A stretch of 30,195 nt of DNA from a virus. Of the stretch, positions 13,933 through 23,721 are shown one piece after another (positions within the stretch are counted from its first letter, which is position 1; every line of letters begins with the position of its first letter). The translations under genes and the position numbers were made by a program. The notes beneath the pieces are model-generated. The model made no database searches. It saw nothing but the letters and a program-made list of their open reading frames with translations, and was not told where the DNA came from. Location: positions 1 through 30,195 of IMG/VR virus record IMGVR_UViG_3300023223_001870; one strand, 5' to 3'.

Positions 13933-16711
13933 GATTAATGGATCGGCCAAAGGTTTCCAGGCAGCCCTTGATAAAACTAGGGCTAGAACAAAAGCCCTTC
14001 AAGATACGTTAGTAAAGGCCGCAAAAATAAGTACAGTTGCTTTTGTAGGTCTTGCAACAGTTGTTGGCTTATTAGTTCGTGAATTTGCAAAATTCGAAAC
14101 TGGTCTTGTTGGGGTTGCCAAAACTACTGACATTGCCGGAGATGAATTAGATAGATTCGGCGATGAGATAGTAAGTCTATCGAAAACTATCCCCGTTACG
14201 AGTTCCGAACTATTGGGGATCGCCCAAACTGCAGGACAACTTGGTGTAGAAGGCTCGGCCAACTTGCTGAAATTTACAGAAGTTGTAGCAAGGTTAGGTT
14301 TTGCAACTGACTTAACAGGTGAAGAAGCCGCAACTGCTCTTACAAGAATTATAAATATTACAGGTGAATCTGTAGATAATATTGACCGCTTAGCTTCCGC
14401 TCTTGTTGGATTAGGTAATACGAGTGCAGCAACAGAGAGTGAAATTTTACGTGTCGCAACAGAAGTTGCGCGTTCTACTTCTCAGTTTAAATTAAGTAGT
14501 GGTGAAGTACTAGGTTTGTCTACTGCCCTAAAAGCTCTAGGTATTCAGGCTCAACTAGGTGGTTCCGTTGTAGGTAGAGCGTTCCGAGAAATCGAAGCAT
14601 CTATTACTGCCGGGGGTGACAGACTAGACCAACTTTCAAAACTCACAGGGATTGCAGGGGAAAGTTTAAGTAGAGCATTTTCCGAGGATCGCCTAGCTGT
14701 ATTTGTAAAACTTGTGGAAGGTTTAGGCGGCTCGGCTCGTGGTGCCGATACAATGAGTGTGGCCCTAGAGAAACTAGGACTTAGGGGCGATGAAATAAAT
14801 AAAGTCCTCCCGGTGCTTGCAAATAGAGCCGATATTTTAGGCCAGAAATTAAAAACTTCTAACGACGAATTTGAACGAAACGAAGCTCTACTTAAAGAAT
14901 CAGAAGCCGCGTTTGCTACCTTAAATTCTGAATTTGTACTACTTAGAAATTCCATTTCTGCTGCAGCACTTGCTATAGGACGCGAATTAGCACCGGACAT
15001 TGTAAAATTAGTTAAATTTTTCCGTGAACTTATAGGTAATATATCGAAATTAGATAAAGAGACTCTCAAAAATATTGCTACATTTATAAAATACGCCACA
15101 ATTTTTACGGGTATTACTGCCGTTATTCTAACCCTAGGAGCCGTACTTATACCTTTGATTGGTTTCCTTGGTACAGTAGGCACTCTTATTGGCTCGAGCG
15201 TCGTAGCTGTAGCAGGCGGTGTAATTGCCCTTAGTGCAGCACTCACGGGTCTTGTTGCTGTAGCCAGCCCAGTCCTAACATTTTTCAGAAATCTATTTGG
15301 ACTTATTGAGGATGGGGCCGATCTAACAGACGATGAATTAAATGTAGCCTTAGAAAAAACTCGTAAAACATTAGAGGAAATTAATAAACTAACAGTTACT
15401 CCTTTTAATGAGCGAGACATTGCTAGGCAAAAGAAATTAGCAGAAGAGCAAATTGCGGCACTGGAAAAGGTAGCTGAGACTCGGAAGCGAATTGCCGAGG
15501 CCGAAGCACGTGGAGTTCAGACTGGTCCAACTATTGGCCCCGGAGGGCTTCCCACCCTGGGGCGTGGGATACGAGCACTACCTCCAGAGCAAGAGCCTGA
15601 GGTTGTAGCTGAAAATAAAAAACAAAAGCTATTAGCGAAATTAGAAAGAGATGCGCTTGCTAGACGAAATAGGATTCGAAAAGAAGAGATTTCCCTACTT
15701 CGTAAACAAGTTAGGCAAGCAAGTGCTGTTGAGATTACGGCAGTTGAGCAAAACCTCCAAACCCTGCAAGCACTAGAAGCCCTAAAATCTAAGAATTTAG
15801 AACTACTTCGAAAAGACGACGGCAATAAAAAAATACAGCAACAAATTGAATTCAATGAGCAAGAGATTGCCTTACTGGAAGAGCAACGGATTCAAGATGA
15901 ATTAAGAAATGAAAAATTAGTTCAGCAAGACACACTTCGACGTGATGAAATTAATGCCTTAAAGCGAGAGCAAGCCGCTACATTTAGTGAGCAGGAAATT
16001 GCCGACCTCCAAGCACAAATTTTAACTAAAAAAGATGTAGATAAGAAAATAGCATCCGACAATATTAAATCCGATATTGTAAGACGAAATAAGTTTATAG
16101 AAGATGAAAAGAAGTTCGGCGGGGCAGTTGCTACTGTTCAAAAGTTTTTCCGAAGTGAAGAGGTACAGGGAGTAGCACAAGCGACAAGCGAACTCGTCGC
16201 TCTCCAACGTAGTAAAAATTCGACTTTGAAATCTATTGGAAAAGTAGCAGCCATCGCTCAAATAATTTTGTCAACGGAAGCTGCCGCTGCCAATGCCATT
16301 GAGGGATTCTCCAGAATTCCTTTTATTGGGGTGGGACTTGGTTTTGCGGCCGCTGCAGCGATTATTGCCTTTGGGGCCGAGCGAATTGCTAACGTTGGTT
16401 CCGCTCAAGGCGGCGGTATTATTGGCGGTAATCAGTTGGGAGTAGTGCCGGGAGTTGGTAGAGGTGATCGGCAACTCACACTCACTGAACCGGGTGAAAT
16501 TGTTGTACCAAGGCCTCTAGCACCAAGTTTTGCCGACCAATTTGCTATTGGAGGAGGAGCAGGCGTTGGTGGTGAGCGAACTCAAACATTTAATTTTACT
16601 TTTACTGGGCCTGTACTTTCGGAGGAATTTTTCGAAGGCACGATTGTACCAGGAGTAAGAGAAGCCGTGATTAATGCCAACGGTGATATCGGAATTGATG
16701 AGGTAGCATAA
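13907..16711 (+). CDS. Tail tape measure protein (TP901 family-like)
   Basis: A 934-residue protein starting at GTG 13907 with AAGGG nine bases upstream, overlapping the GT frame by 26 bases. Residues ~50-270 match the TP901-type tape-measure core (EFAKFETGLVGVAKTTDIAG, then the GIAQTAGQLGVEGSANLLKF segment). Around residues 390-460 and 790-830 are long hydrophobic stretches, as expected of a protein that later forms a membrane channel; residues ~470-740 are charged coiled-coil. It sets tail length: at the commonly used ~1.5 Å per residue the tail would be about 140 nm, an inference. No peptidoglycan-hydrolase insertion is apparent. Confidence 0.9.
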   Translation: MVTQELLIRINGSAKGFQAALDKTRARTKALQDTLVKAAKISTVAFVGLATVVGLLVREFAKFETGLVGVAKTTDIAGDELDRFGDEIVSLSKTIPVTSSELLGIAQTAGQLGVEGSANLLKFTEVVARLGFATDLTGEEAATALTRIINITGESVDNIDRLASALVGLGNTSAATESEILRVATEVARSTSQFKLSSGEVLGLSTALKALGIQAQLGGSVVGRAFREIEASITAGGDRLDQLSKLTGIAGESLSRAFSEDRLAVFVKLVEGLGGSARGADTMSVALEKLGLRGDEINKVLPVLANRADILGQKLKTSNDEFERNEALLKESEAAFATLNSEFVLLRNSISAAALAIGRELAPDIVKLVKFFRELIGNISKLDKETLKNIATFIKYATIFTGITAVILTLGAVLIPLIGFLGTVGTLIGSSVVAVAGGVIALSAALTGLVAVASPVLTFFRNLFGLIEDGADLTDDELNVALEKTRKTLEEINKLTVTPFNERDIARQKKLAEEQIAALEKVAETRKRIAEAEARGVQTGPTIGPGGLPTLGRGIRALPPEQEPEVVAENKKQKLLAKLERDALARRNRIRKEEISLLRKQVRQASAVEITAVEQNLQTLQALEALKSKNLELLRKDDGNKKIQQQIEFNEQEIALLEEQRIQDELRNEKLVQQDTLRRDEINALKREQAATFSEQEIADLQAQILTKKDVDKKIASDNIKSDIVRRNKFIEDEKKFGGAVATVQKFFRSEEVQGVAQATSELVALQRSKNSTLKSIGKVAAIAQIILSTEAAAANAIEGFSRIPFIGVGLGFAAAAAIIAFGAERIANVGSAQGGGIIGGNQLGVVPGVGRGDRQLTLTEPGEIVVPRPLAPSFADQFAIGGGAGVGGERTQTFNFTFTGPVLSEEFFEGTIVPGVREAVINANGDIGIDEVA

Positions 16712-17121
16712 TGGCGAACGCACCGGGTATACCTAAAATAGTATTTAATGCAACTACGATTACTTATGTTTTTCCTCCTAAGGGACCTGATTCAGAAGGG
16801 GAAACTTTACGACAAGTAGGTAGAGTTACAGTTAGTAAATCGGGTAAAGAGCAAGTGATAACGGACTTTATTGAAGAAATAAATGACGTGCGCTTATCAT
16901 TTCTAACAGAAGCCCTAAAAGATTCTACAAAAACATTTCTAACAACTCACGCCTTACTTGGAAAAAGTTTTTCCTATTTTAAAGATAAAGATACTCCAGC
17001 AAGTGAGATTGTGGTGACTCTTGATCGTAGAGGATTTAGGCCTAGAATTCGTCGTATGTTTCCTAGTGGATTTGATTATTTATACGAAATTAGACTGTCA
17101 ATGAGAAGGGTAATTGTGTGA
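16711..17121 (+). CDS. Minor tail protein, probably distal tail/tip component
   Basis: A 136-residue protein whose ATG overlaps the tape-measure stop (TAATG) after GAGG. It is beta-rich with a basic C-terminal end (TLDRRGFRPRIRRMFPSGFD then LYEIRLSMRRVIV). In siphophages the first gene after the tape measure encodes the distal tail protein or a tip-joining factor; at 136 residues this is short for a full Dit protein. The name rests on gene order. It ends in a GTGA overlap with the next gene, so the two are probably translated together. Confidence 0.6.
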   Translation: MANAPGIPKIVFNATTITYVFPPKGPDSEGETLRQVGRVTVSKSGKEQVITDFIEEINDVRLSFLTEALKDSTKTFLTTHALLGKSFSYFKDKDTPASEIVVTLDRRGFRPRIRRMFPSGFDYLYEIRLSMRRVIV

Positions 17122-18932
17122 CCCTACAAACTTCACTAGATGCAAGTCTTAATCAAAAGATTAATCTTGTCGTAGAGATCGGCACAGGCACACCTACATT
17201 TTTTTCTAAGCGACAAGTAGATTCTGGTCTTGTCATTGATGCCGATAAAGTAGGGCTTGTACACCAAGCGCAATTGAATCCTACAACTGTTAATTTAACT
17301 AGAGTTCAAACCACGATTAATTCCACAACTATTACTATTTTTGACGGCCTAGAAGAGGCACAAGTTTTTACTATATTTATGGGCAGTGACCCCAATGCGC
17401 TTATTGGTGAAACATTAAAACTCCATTGGGGCCTCAATGAGGATGTTGCTTTTGATTTTTCCCTGTACCGATTAGTAAATTCCTACGTGATTAGAAGTAT
17501 CACCAAAAATGGGGCGGCCTATCAGATACGGGCAACAAGCAGAGTGTTTGATTTTAGGACTCCATTTTTTGATACAAAGGGAACTCTGAATACCGCAATC
17601 GCCTCAGGCGACACCACAATATTAGTAGATACTGCAACTGATATATTCCAAACCGCCGCAATCACTGGGAGATTGCGCGCGGGGAATGATACAGAATTTG
17701 AGTTTATGACTTATACTAGCAAAAGTTTTTCAGGCGGTATCACTACATTCACGGGAGTTGGTAGGGGTGACCAAAGTAGTATAGCTAAAGCATTTGCAAT
17801 TGGGACAACTTTTGCCGAAATGAAAAAGTTAGAAGAGAATCCGATCGTATTATATTTACAGCTTTTAATTTCCGGCAGTGGGGCCTCAGGAGCTGGAGCT
17901 ATTTACGATGTATTGCATGACGGTCTTGCCATTGATGAGGACGAAATAGATATTGTGGCATTGGAAGCAATTTCCACTAGCACTGATTTTACAGGTCGTA
18001 CTATTCGATTATTTTTTTATGACATACCGAATGCTTTAAAAAAATTACAACGAGTGCTGTTTAAACCCTTCGGACTTAGGCCAATTGAAACAACAGATGG
18101 GAAATTATCCCTTGCGGTATTAAATGAGGCAGTCCCTGGGGGATTACCAGAATTAAATAATGATAATACTCTTCCTAATCCGATTTGGAAAACTACAAAA
18201 GATAATATCATTAATAAATTTAATGTCCGACTTGCTTTTAGTGAGGGCCTGAAAACTTTCACTCAAATTTTACCTTTCGTTGATGCCACCTCAGTGACTG
18301 ATTTTGGTGAACGAAAAGGACCGGACATTGATATCGAGGGAGCACAACTTGATATAGGCGGTTTGTCTTTTGTCACTGCAATCGGTACCCGTTTACTAAC
18401 CCGGTTTTCCACACCACAGACTACAATTAAGGCACGTTCATTTTTGGATACTTTTGCAATAGACGTAGGGAGTGACGTGCAATTTGTCCACGACGATGTA
18501 CCAGCTCCTGGAGGCGGAGGTCTAGGAATAAGTGAGGCAGTAGAAATTTTAGATATTTTTACTTCATACGCTAATATTCGGACAGGGAATATTTCACCCG
18601 TAGAGCCAATTGTATTAGTTAACTCCCAATTAAGTTTTGACGTAGCCGTTGGTGAAGGTAGTCTTTACAAAGCTGGTTATGTAATTTTAATGAGGACTGC
18701 AGCGGGTGTTGCGCTTGTCGATGGTGTTAGAACGATTGATACTGTAGTGGGGGATACGATTACAGTCACCGTAGCTTATGTCACCACATTGCTTGTTGGT
18801 TTTTTAACAGATTTTCCAGACTATGACACACCTTGGAGTTCGGAACAGAATGGCGAGTACATGGCGATCGGTGATGATAGCGGAACCTTTAGTAATGATA
18901 GTACGAATATTTATAAAATTTCGATTGGATAG
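17118..18932 (+). CDS. Tail tip / hub protein
   Basis: A 604-residue protein beginning with GTG 17118 in a four-base overlap, with GAGAAGGG upstream. The sequence is a long series of beta segments (SYVIRSITKNGAAYQIRATS, FDFRTPFF, GVGRGDQSSIAKAFAIG) in keeping with the hub at the tail tip of siphophages. The internal segment with TETDGKLSL-like IETTDGKLSLAVLNEAVPGG and a GGGGLG loop near residue 465 look like domain joints. It lies between a small tip protein and the very large fibre-like gene. I do not recognise a specific family, and no lytic or zinc-peptidase motif is seen. Confidence 0.6.
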   Translation: MTLQTSLDASLNQKINLVVEIGTGTPTFFSKRQVDSGLVIDADKVGLVHQAQLNPTTVNLTRVQTTINSTTITIFDGLEEAQVFTIFMGSDPNALIGETLKLHWGLNEDVAFDFSLYRLVNSYVIRSITKNGAAYQIRATSRVFDFRTPFFDTKGTLNTAIASGDTTILVDTATDIFQTAAITGRLRAGNDTEFEFMTYTSKSFSGGITTFTGVGRGDQSSIAKAFAIGTTFAEMKKLEENPIVLYLQLLISGSGASGAGAIYDVLHDGLAIDEDEIDIVALEAISTSTDFTGRTIRLFFYDIPNALKKLQRVLFKPFGLRPIETTDGKLSLAVLNEAVPGGLPELNNDNTLPNPIWKTTKDNIINKFNVRLAFSEGLKTFTQILPFVDATSVTDFGERKGPDIDIEGAQLDIGGLSFVTAIGTRLLTRFSTPQTTIKARSFLDTFAIDVGSDVQFVHDDVPAPGGGGLGISEAVEILDIFTSYANIRTGNISPVEPIVLVNSQLSFDVAVGEGSLYKAGYVILMRTAAGVALVDGVRTIDTVVGDTITVTVAYVTTLLVGFLTDFPDYDTPWSSEQNGEYMAIGDDSGTFSNDSTNIYKISIG

Positions 18933-18942
18933 GGGATAGCAA

Positions 18943-21900
18943 ATGGCATTTTTAGCTTTTACAAGTGCGCAAATGGCGGCCAAAGCGCCTTGGAATGAAA
19001 CCAAAACGCAACTCATTCGCACAAATTTTGACGATATTCAAGCAAGACTTTTAGCTGTTGAAGCGGGCGGCGGAACTGGAGCAGGTTCAGCGCTCGAGCG
19101 AGAAGAAGAAAAATCGTTTGGTTTTGCAACAGCTGGGATGGTTACTAATGAAGCGAAATTATTTCGTCGTAGGTACCACTTTGAAATTAGTTTGTTAACT
19201 CCCGGTTCAGGTTCTAACCCAATTGATTTTAAAGCAGAAGGGGGTGGCGCTCTTTGGATGGGGGTCGATGAAAATTTTAATTTAGCAGGCACTACTATAA
19301 ATGTTGCAGCTACTAGGTATAGAGGGGAAAATATATCGATCCCAAAAAGCTCAGCAATTGTTTTCCATTTACCTATTGGTAAAAATGCTTTTTCTATTGG
19401 CTCTACTAATTTTGCAACTTCCACTGACTCCCTAACTGTAACTGTGGACGATGTTAGTATAACAAGCGCATTTATTGTTGATGAAAATAAAGTTGCAAGA
19501 TCTGATACATATTCTACAAATAGCGCTACAACTTTTGTAGGTAATACAGAATTCTTTTTCGGCGGTGATCTTGATCACACCAAAGACCAAATTATTAGAG
19601 TGGAAAATACTGACAGTGCCGCTAAAGAATGGCAATGGGAATTTGTGGAAATCGCTTTTCGCTCTAATCAAGTAACTATAAATAGAACCATAGATGTAGA
19701 GGCCGGAAAAGCTAATATACGTGGGTCGATCGCAACATTTTCGGAAGCTCAATTAACATTTTCAGCTTCTGTTGGGCATGGCTATTGCGGCTCGATTATT
19801 GGTGCTACAGCAGGCGGGGCACCGACTTTACTTGAGGGCGTCGAAGGAGCAATGACCCAATGTACTCCAGAAAAATTAATTGCCTTCTCTAGTGCTGTTA
19901 CATCGCTTGAAGTAAAAAATTTAATTCCATTTGAAAATACTGGTTTTTTACTTGGACAGAATCCTTACGGGCAACATTCTATACTTAGTTATACATCTAA
20001 GACTGGTGATATTTTAGGAACTTTTAATCAGCTTAATTGGGACTCACAACCAGTGACTGATTTCACTCCATTAGATAATTTCAGTTCAACAACTGTCGGG
20101 GATGCTACAGGAGATTATAATTTAGTTTATTGGGCAAGTGGTGGACATGTAATCGATGGTACAAATAACAAATTAGATTTTACAATTACTTTATTAAATA
20201 CCGCTCCGACAAGCCACACCGCAACTTTGACCCAGGGTTTATTTTCAGCTGACCTTGTTTCTTTAGGAAAAAATATAATTGATGCTATGGATTCCGTTAA
20301 GCCCCTAGCCGCTTTTAATGCTGAATACTTTTGTGAGTACTGTATAGAATCTCATTTGTGGGAGGTAGGTGTGCGTGGGGCAGACTGCAATCAAATAGAT
20401 TATACAGTTGACACAGGTCCTAGTACCGCGACAAGTGTCATGAGTCTTGTAATGGGCTACTCGGGGGATCAAACTGGTAACCGAAGCTATACTGCAGGCA
20501 GTGAAATAGAATCCTTAGCTCACAGAGTTTATCGAGGTGATGATAGTTTTAAATATGCAACAGATACTATAATTAAATATAATCAAATCCCGGGCTCCAC
20601 AGGATCTGGCCATGTTAGATCAGGTTCAAATGATTACATTCGTCGGCTTGGTTTCCCATTTGTACATTTTATGCAAAGTGCAGTTAGACCAGGGATTGTT
20701 AAAATTTTTACAGACCTCGACGCTAGTGGAATGAGTTTACATTTTCTCACTGGTAGGCATGGAACGATGTTTACTTTTTCAATTGACGATGGTCAAGAAC
20801 TTTATCTAATGCAAACTCAGGGTTACATGAGTAAACAAACTACTACTGTACGAGGACAACATATATCTTGTTTTATTGCGTTCCCTAGAGGTAGTCGTTG
20901 GATCACAATTAAACAAGAAACAGAAACTAAATTTCAATCTATAGCGCTTACTGAGGAAACATTATATCTAGGATGTAGACAACAATTTCATAAACCAAAA
21001 TGGGAAGCGCTAACAACAAGCCAGGCTATTATTGCTAGTAAGGATATCGCGCCTCCAAGCCTCTACAAAACTCCCTATGATCAAGCCTATTCCGAAGGTA
21101 CTAATGATAATATTGATACTATCACTGTCGGCGCTGGTTACACCACAGATGAGGCCACAGACACTGAAATATTTAATAAGCGCCGAAGTTTTACTAGTAC
21201 AAACGGAAGTGTTGTAGATATTGTTTTTACAACTGGCGCGGTTGCAGGTGGGGGTATTTCAATACTAATGCAATATGAAACTACGGGCGCTCAAAAAATG
21301 GGCGTGTTCCTAGAAGAGGGCGCTGGGCCATTAATATCAACAGAAACTGGTACAAGAATTCAAAATGTGAATTTAAGAAACTCCTTAACTTCTCTTAATG
21401 ATTTGTGGGCATTAGAATTAAAAGATTTAAAAGCTAGTACTCAATACGTAATGCGGTTTAAACATGAGGATGCTGTCTCAGCAGGTTTACTAATTTGGAG
21501 TGCAATAGGAATAATTAGTGGGGATATTCCTGACCCCGGTAATACTGCTACTGATATTACAAACACTGGACAGTCTCCTAGTTTTCCAATTAATGTGCAT
21601 CGGTTTAATTTCCAACGTGATAGTGAAGACCGCACACCGGCAAGACTTGAACAGACAGGATTTAGAGAAGGTGAGATATTTACAAATTATTCCGTAAATG
21701 TGCCTGTCTTTAGTAACTTTACAAATGAAGATAATATTATGAAACAACCGGGATTTTTTAGCGCAGTTATGGACACTGCTGCAGTTACAAATGAATTAGT
21801 AAATTCATTTTATTTTTGCCGTGCAGTAAGAATAGTGCTTGGTTGCCGGGAGGATTTCAATAATGACGTAGAACCTAGCATTGACGGACGAACTAATAGC

Positions 21901-22566
21901 TCTAATTTTTCAACGCGCATTCAAGTAAAAGGCGGACAGGCTCCTGCCGGTGGATCTACTAGATTTTCAGACAGTTCAGCGCTGTATACAAAAAGATTTA
22001 AAACTTTTGGAAGTGCTGATATGTCATCAAATGTTATACAACCAATGACGGATACGCGTGGAATAACCGTTGGAGATTTAGGAATTGTAACGGCCGATGG
22101 GCAAGTAACTTTATTGAGAAGTGTAACTAGTATAGTGGCGGATACTTCCATTACCTATAGTGAACCAATCTCCGGTTTCGCGACGTACACCTTAAGTAAC
22201 AACGTAGCTTTTTCCAATCCTGGTTTTCATAATATAAAATTACGAGATGTAGCAGCTCTTGCAACAAGGTATGAACATATTGAGTTTGAGCCAATGGAAA
22301 TTACAGAATCAAATGATGAGCGCCGTAGAACTGCAAAAAGTAAAGTCGGAGAAGTTGCAAGTAAAACATTTAGGCAACTTGCAAATTTAGGAGATGCTCA
22401 TTATCCAACTTATAAAGATGGTAGACCAGGGCATTGGGGAGAGGCAAGTATTAGTTTACTAGCAAAAAGTGCGGCAACATCTCACAACATTGCTCAAGAC
22501 TTAACAGATATTCAAGTTGGTGCAGGCACTCTTGATATTAAAGTAACTTGCACTAGGAGATTTTAA
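18943..22566 (+). CDS. Large tail fibre / host-recognition protein candidate
   Basis: The largest gene, 1207 residues, preceded by AGGGGATAG. The first ~50 residues form a helical start (NFDDIQARLLAVEAG) followed by a Gly-rich hinge, a common attachment arrangement; the rest is beta-rich and Ser/Thr/Asp-rich with little repetition. Regions such as EYFCEYCIESHLWEVGVRG and RTNSSNFSTRIQVKGGQAP suggest separate globular domains. As the last large gene after the tip hub it is the best candidate for the receptor-binding fibre or central tip protein. No catalytic motif for polysaccharide depolymerisation was seen. Function is inferred from size, place and composition. Confidence 0.65.
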   Translation: MAFLAFTSAQMAAKAPWNETKTQLIRTNFDDIQARLLAVEAGGGTGAGSALEREEEKSFGFATAGMVTNEAKLFRRRYHFEISLLTPGSGSNPIDFKAEGGGALWMGVDENFNLAGTTINVAATRYRGENISIPKSSAIVFHLPIGKNAFSIGSTNFATSTDSLTVTVDDVSITSAFIVDENKVARSDTYSTNSATTFVGNTEFFFGGDLDHTKDQIIRVENTDSAAKEWQWEFVEIAFRSNQVTINRTIDVEAGKANIRGSIATFSEAQLTFSASVGHGYCGSIIGATAGGAPTLLEGVEGAMTQCTPEKLIAFSSAVTSLEVKNLIPFENTGFLLGQNPYGQHSILSYTSKTGDILGTFNQLNWDSQPVTDFTPLDNFSSTTVGDATGDYNLVYWASGGHVIDGTNNKLDFTITLLNTAPTSHTATLTQGLFSADLVSLGKNIIDAMDSVKPLAAFNAEYFCEYCIESHLWEVGVRGADCNQIDYTVDTGPSTATSVMSLVMGYSGDQTGNRSYTAGSEIESLAHRVYRGDDSFKYATDTIIKYNQIPGSTGSGHVRSGSNDYIRRLGFPFVHFMQSAVRPGIVKIFTDLDASGMSLHFLTGRHGTMFTFSIDDGQELYLMQTQGYMSKQTTTVRGQHISCFIAFPRGSRWITIKQETETKFQSIALTEETLYLGCRQQFHKPKWEALTTSQAIIASKDIAPPSLYKTPYDQAYSEGTNDNIDTITVGAGYTTDEATDTEIFNKRRSFTSTNGSVVDIVFTTGAVAGGGISILMQYETTGAQKMGVFLEEGAGPLISTETGTRIQNVNLRNSLTSLNDLWALELKDLKASTQYVMRFKHEDAVSAGLLIWSAIGIISGDIPDPGNTATDITNTGQSPSFPINVHRFNFQRDSEDRTPARLEQTGFREGEIFTNYSVNVPVFSNFTNEDNIMKQPGFFSAVMDTAAVTNELVNSFYFCRAVRIVLGCREDFNNDVEPSIDGRTNSSNFSTRIQVKGGQAPAGGSTRFSDSSALYTKRFKTFGSADMSSNVIQPMTDTRGITVGDLGIVTADGQVTLLRSVTSIVADTSITYSEPISGFATYTLSNNVAFSNPGFHNIKLRDVAALATRYEHIEFEPMEITESNDERRRTAKSKVGEVASKTFRQLANLGDAHYPTYKDGRPGHWGEASISLLAKSAATSHNIAQDLTDIQVGAGTLDIKVTCTRRF

Positions 22567-22568
22567 TC

Positions 22569-22946
22569 ATGATTGGTAGAACAATTTATGTCTGTAAAGC
22601 AATCAGAGACGTCAATAATTTAATCACCGGATACGATGTTAGGCATATAACAGATGATATGGAAAAGCCCGTTGGAGATTTCCATATTCTATTTGGTGAG
22701 AATGAATGGATACATAAAAAAGCTGAAAAAAATGTCACCACGGGGGAGTGGGAAATTGTCGAGGACATTCCGAAAAGGGATGCGGCCGCCGTAGATAAAT
22801 TAGCGTATGACGGAAAAGTCAGCTTACTTAAAGCAATAGCTCCGGATATAGCTGCAATTAGAGCCGCTGTTGGTGTACCGGATATACGAGATAAAATAGC
22901 GGATGCGCTAGAGGCATTGGTAAAAGTAGTTACGAAGGATTTATGA
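22569..22946 (+). CDS. Hypothetical protein downstream of the fibre gene
   Basis: A 125-residue protein with AGGAG nine bases before the ATG, two bases after the fibre stop. The N-terminal half has a beta pattern (RTIYVCKAIRDVNNLITGYD, DFHILFGENEWIHKK); the C-terminal half is helical and Ala-rich (LLKAIAPDIAAIRAAVGVPD). Small genes in this place often encode fibre-assembly chaperones or fibre accessory proteins, but no such family is recognised here. It overlaps the following membrane-protein gene by four bases and so bridges the tail and lysis blocks. Confidence 0.6.
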   Translation: MIGRTIYVCKAIRDVNNLITGYDVRHITDDMEKPVGDFHILFGENEWIHKKAEKNVTTGEWEIVEDIPKRDAAAVDKLAYDGKVSLLKAIAPDIAAIRAAVGVPDIRDKIADALEALVKVVTKDL

Positions 22947-23134
22947 AGGGACTTGCGCTTACAGCTTTCGGGGCTTTTGCAGGAGCGGTACTCATGTTTG
23001 TGCTAACCTTATTTTTTGAGGAGCCCCCGAGTCGAGCGGAATTTGTGGAAGTAAAAGTTAAGCAACAAACAATTCTTGATGACATAAAAGAAATAAAAGG
23101 GGATGTAAAAATTTTACTTAGGAGAGTACATTGA
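22943..23134 (+). CDS. Small single-pass membrane protein of the lysis block
   Basis: A 63-residue protein with one clear N-terminal membrane segment (residues ~4-25, LALTAFGAFAGAVLMFVLTL) followed by a charged helix (VKQQTILDDIKEIKGDVKIL) that could form a coiled coil. Its start overlaps the previous gene (ATGA) and its stop overlaps the endolysin start (TTGA). The layout fits either a small holin/antiholin with a cytoplasmic tail or an inner-membrane spanin-like protein; topology cannot be settled by eye. The tail recalls XhlA-type helices, but in XhlA the membrane segment is at the C-terminus. Confidence 0.6.
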   Translation: MKGLALTAFGAFAGAVLMFVLTLFFEEPPSRAEFVEVKVKQQTILDDIKEIKGDVKILLRRVH

Positions 23135-23547
23135 TTGATATCAAAGATAAAATAGAAATGGCTCCCCATTTTAGCTACCACGAAGCACTGTGGTTACCGA
23201 GTTGGGCACTGCACGTCTACCCACCCGATGAAATTCTAGAAAATATTATTGCGACGGCTCAAAAAATGGAATTAATTCGTGCCCATTTTAAAGCTCAAAT
23301 TTTTATCACTAGTTGGTACCGACCTCACCCCTATAATAAACTAATCGGCGGAGCTATCGAGTCAGCGCATCTACTTGCTAATGCAGTTGATTTTTTTGTC
23401 AAAGGGTACAATTGTGACGTTGTTAGAAACAAATTACGCTACAAATTAGAAGAATTAAGTATCCGAATGGAAAACCTCCCTGGAGCCGATTGGATTCATA
23501 TTGACAGAAAAGAACCAGGTATCACAGGGCGTTATTTCATTCCCTAA
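23131..23547 (+). CDS. Endolysin-type peptidase, M15 family
   Basis: A 138-residue protein with the zinc-peptidase pattern of family M15: FITSWYRPHPYNKLIGG, then His80 and Asp87 in SAHLLANAVDF (canonical form SxHxxGxAxD, with the Gly replaced here) and His123 in ADWIHID. These would cleave peptide cross-links of peptidoglycan in the periplasm. TTG 23131 is taken as the start because GGAGAG lies six bases upstream and TTGA overlaps the previous stop; ATG 23158 is a weaker alternative that would also keep all motifs. Neighbours are small membrane proteins, as expected of a lysis cassette. The substitution of the usual Gly is the one oddity. Confidence 0.85.
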   Translation: MIDIKDKIEMAPHFSYHEALWLPSWALHVYPPDEILENIIATAQKMELIRAHFKAQIFITSWYRPHPYNKLIGGAIESAHLLANAVDFFVKGYNCDVVRNKLRYKLEELSIRMENLPGADWIHIDRKEPGITGRYFIP

Positions 23548-23560
23548 AAAAGTAGAGTAC

Positions 23561-23566
23561 TATAAT
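23561..23566 (+). promoter_or_regulatory. Consensus -10 box upstream of 23584 gene
   Basis: TATAAT lies 18 bases before the ATG of the next small gene, but no recognisable -35 is found at 16-18 bases upstream. It may be chance in AT-rich DNA or a separate late lysis promoter. Confidence 0.25.
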
Positions 23567-23583
23567 AGTTTAAGGAGGGTAAT

Positions 23584-23721
23584 ATGGGAGAAACTTTAAC
23601 TTTAGTTCTAGCAGCATTGTGGGCAATTTCCGAAGTGCTAACTATATTTCCAGGTGTAAAAGCCAATGGGATATTCCAACTTGTTGTTAATATATTAAAA
23701 ACTGTAATGGGCAAGGGGTAG
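23584..23721 (+). CDS. Very small hydrophobic protein (holin-like candidate)
   Basis: A 45-residue protein with a strong ribosome site (AAGGAGGG, four bases before the ATG). It has a hydrophobic N-terminal segment (TLTLVLAALWAISEVLTIF), then a second amphipathic stretch (GIFQLVVNILKTVMG). Small proteins with this pattern occur next to phage endolysins and are often taken as holins, but proof of that is not in the sequence. Its stop overlaps the following GTG start (TAGTG), so it is translated as part of a tight unit with the next membrane protein. Its strong start signal suggests higher expression than its neighbours. Confidence 0.6.
   Translation: MGETLTLVLAALWAISEVLTIFPGVKANGIFQLVVNILKTVMGKG

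Noticed and set aside
14551-15420. 289-codon open frame on the minus strand inside the tape-measure gene
   Set aside because: It is antisense to a clear TP901-type core, Ser-rich in the way shadow frames of such genes are, and lacks a ribosome site.
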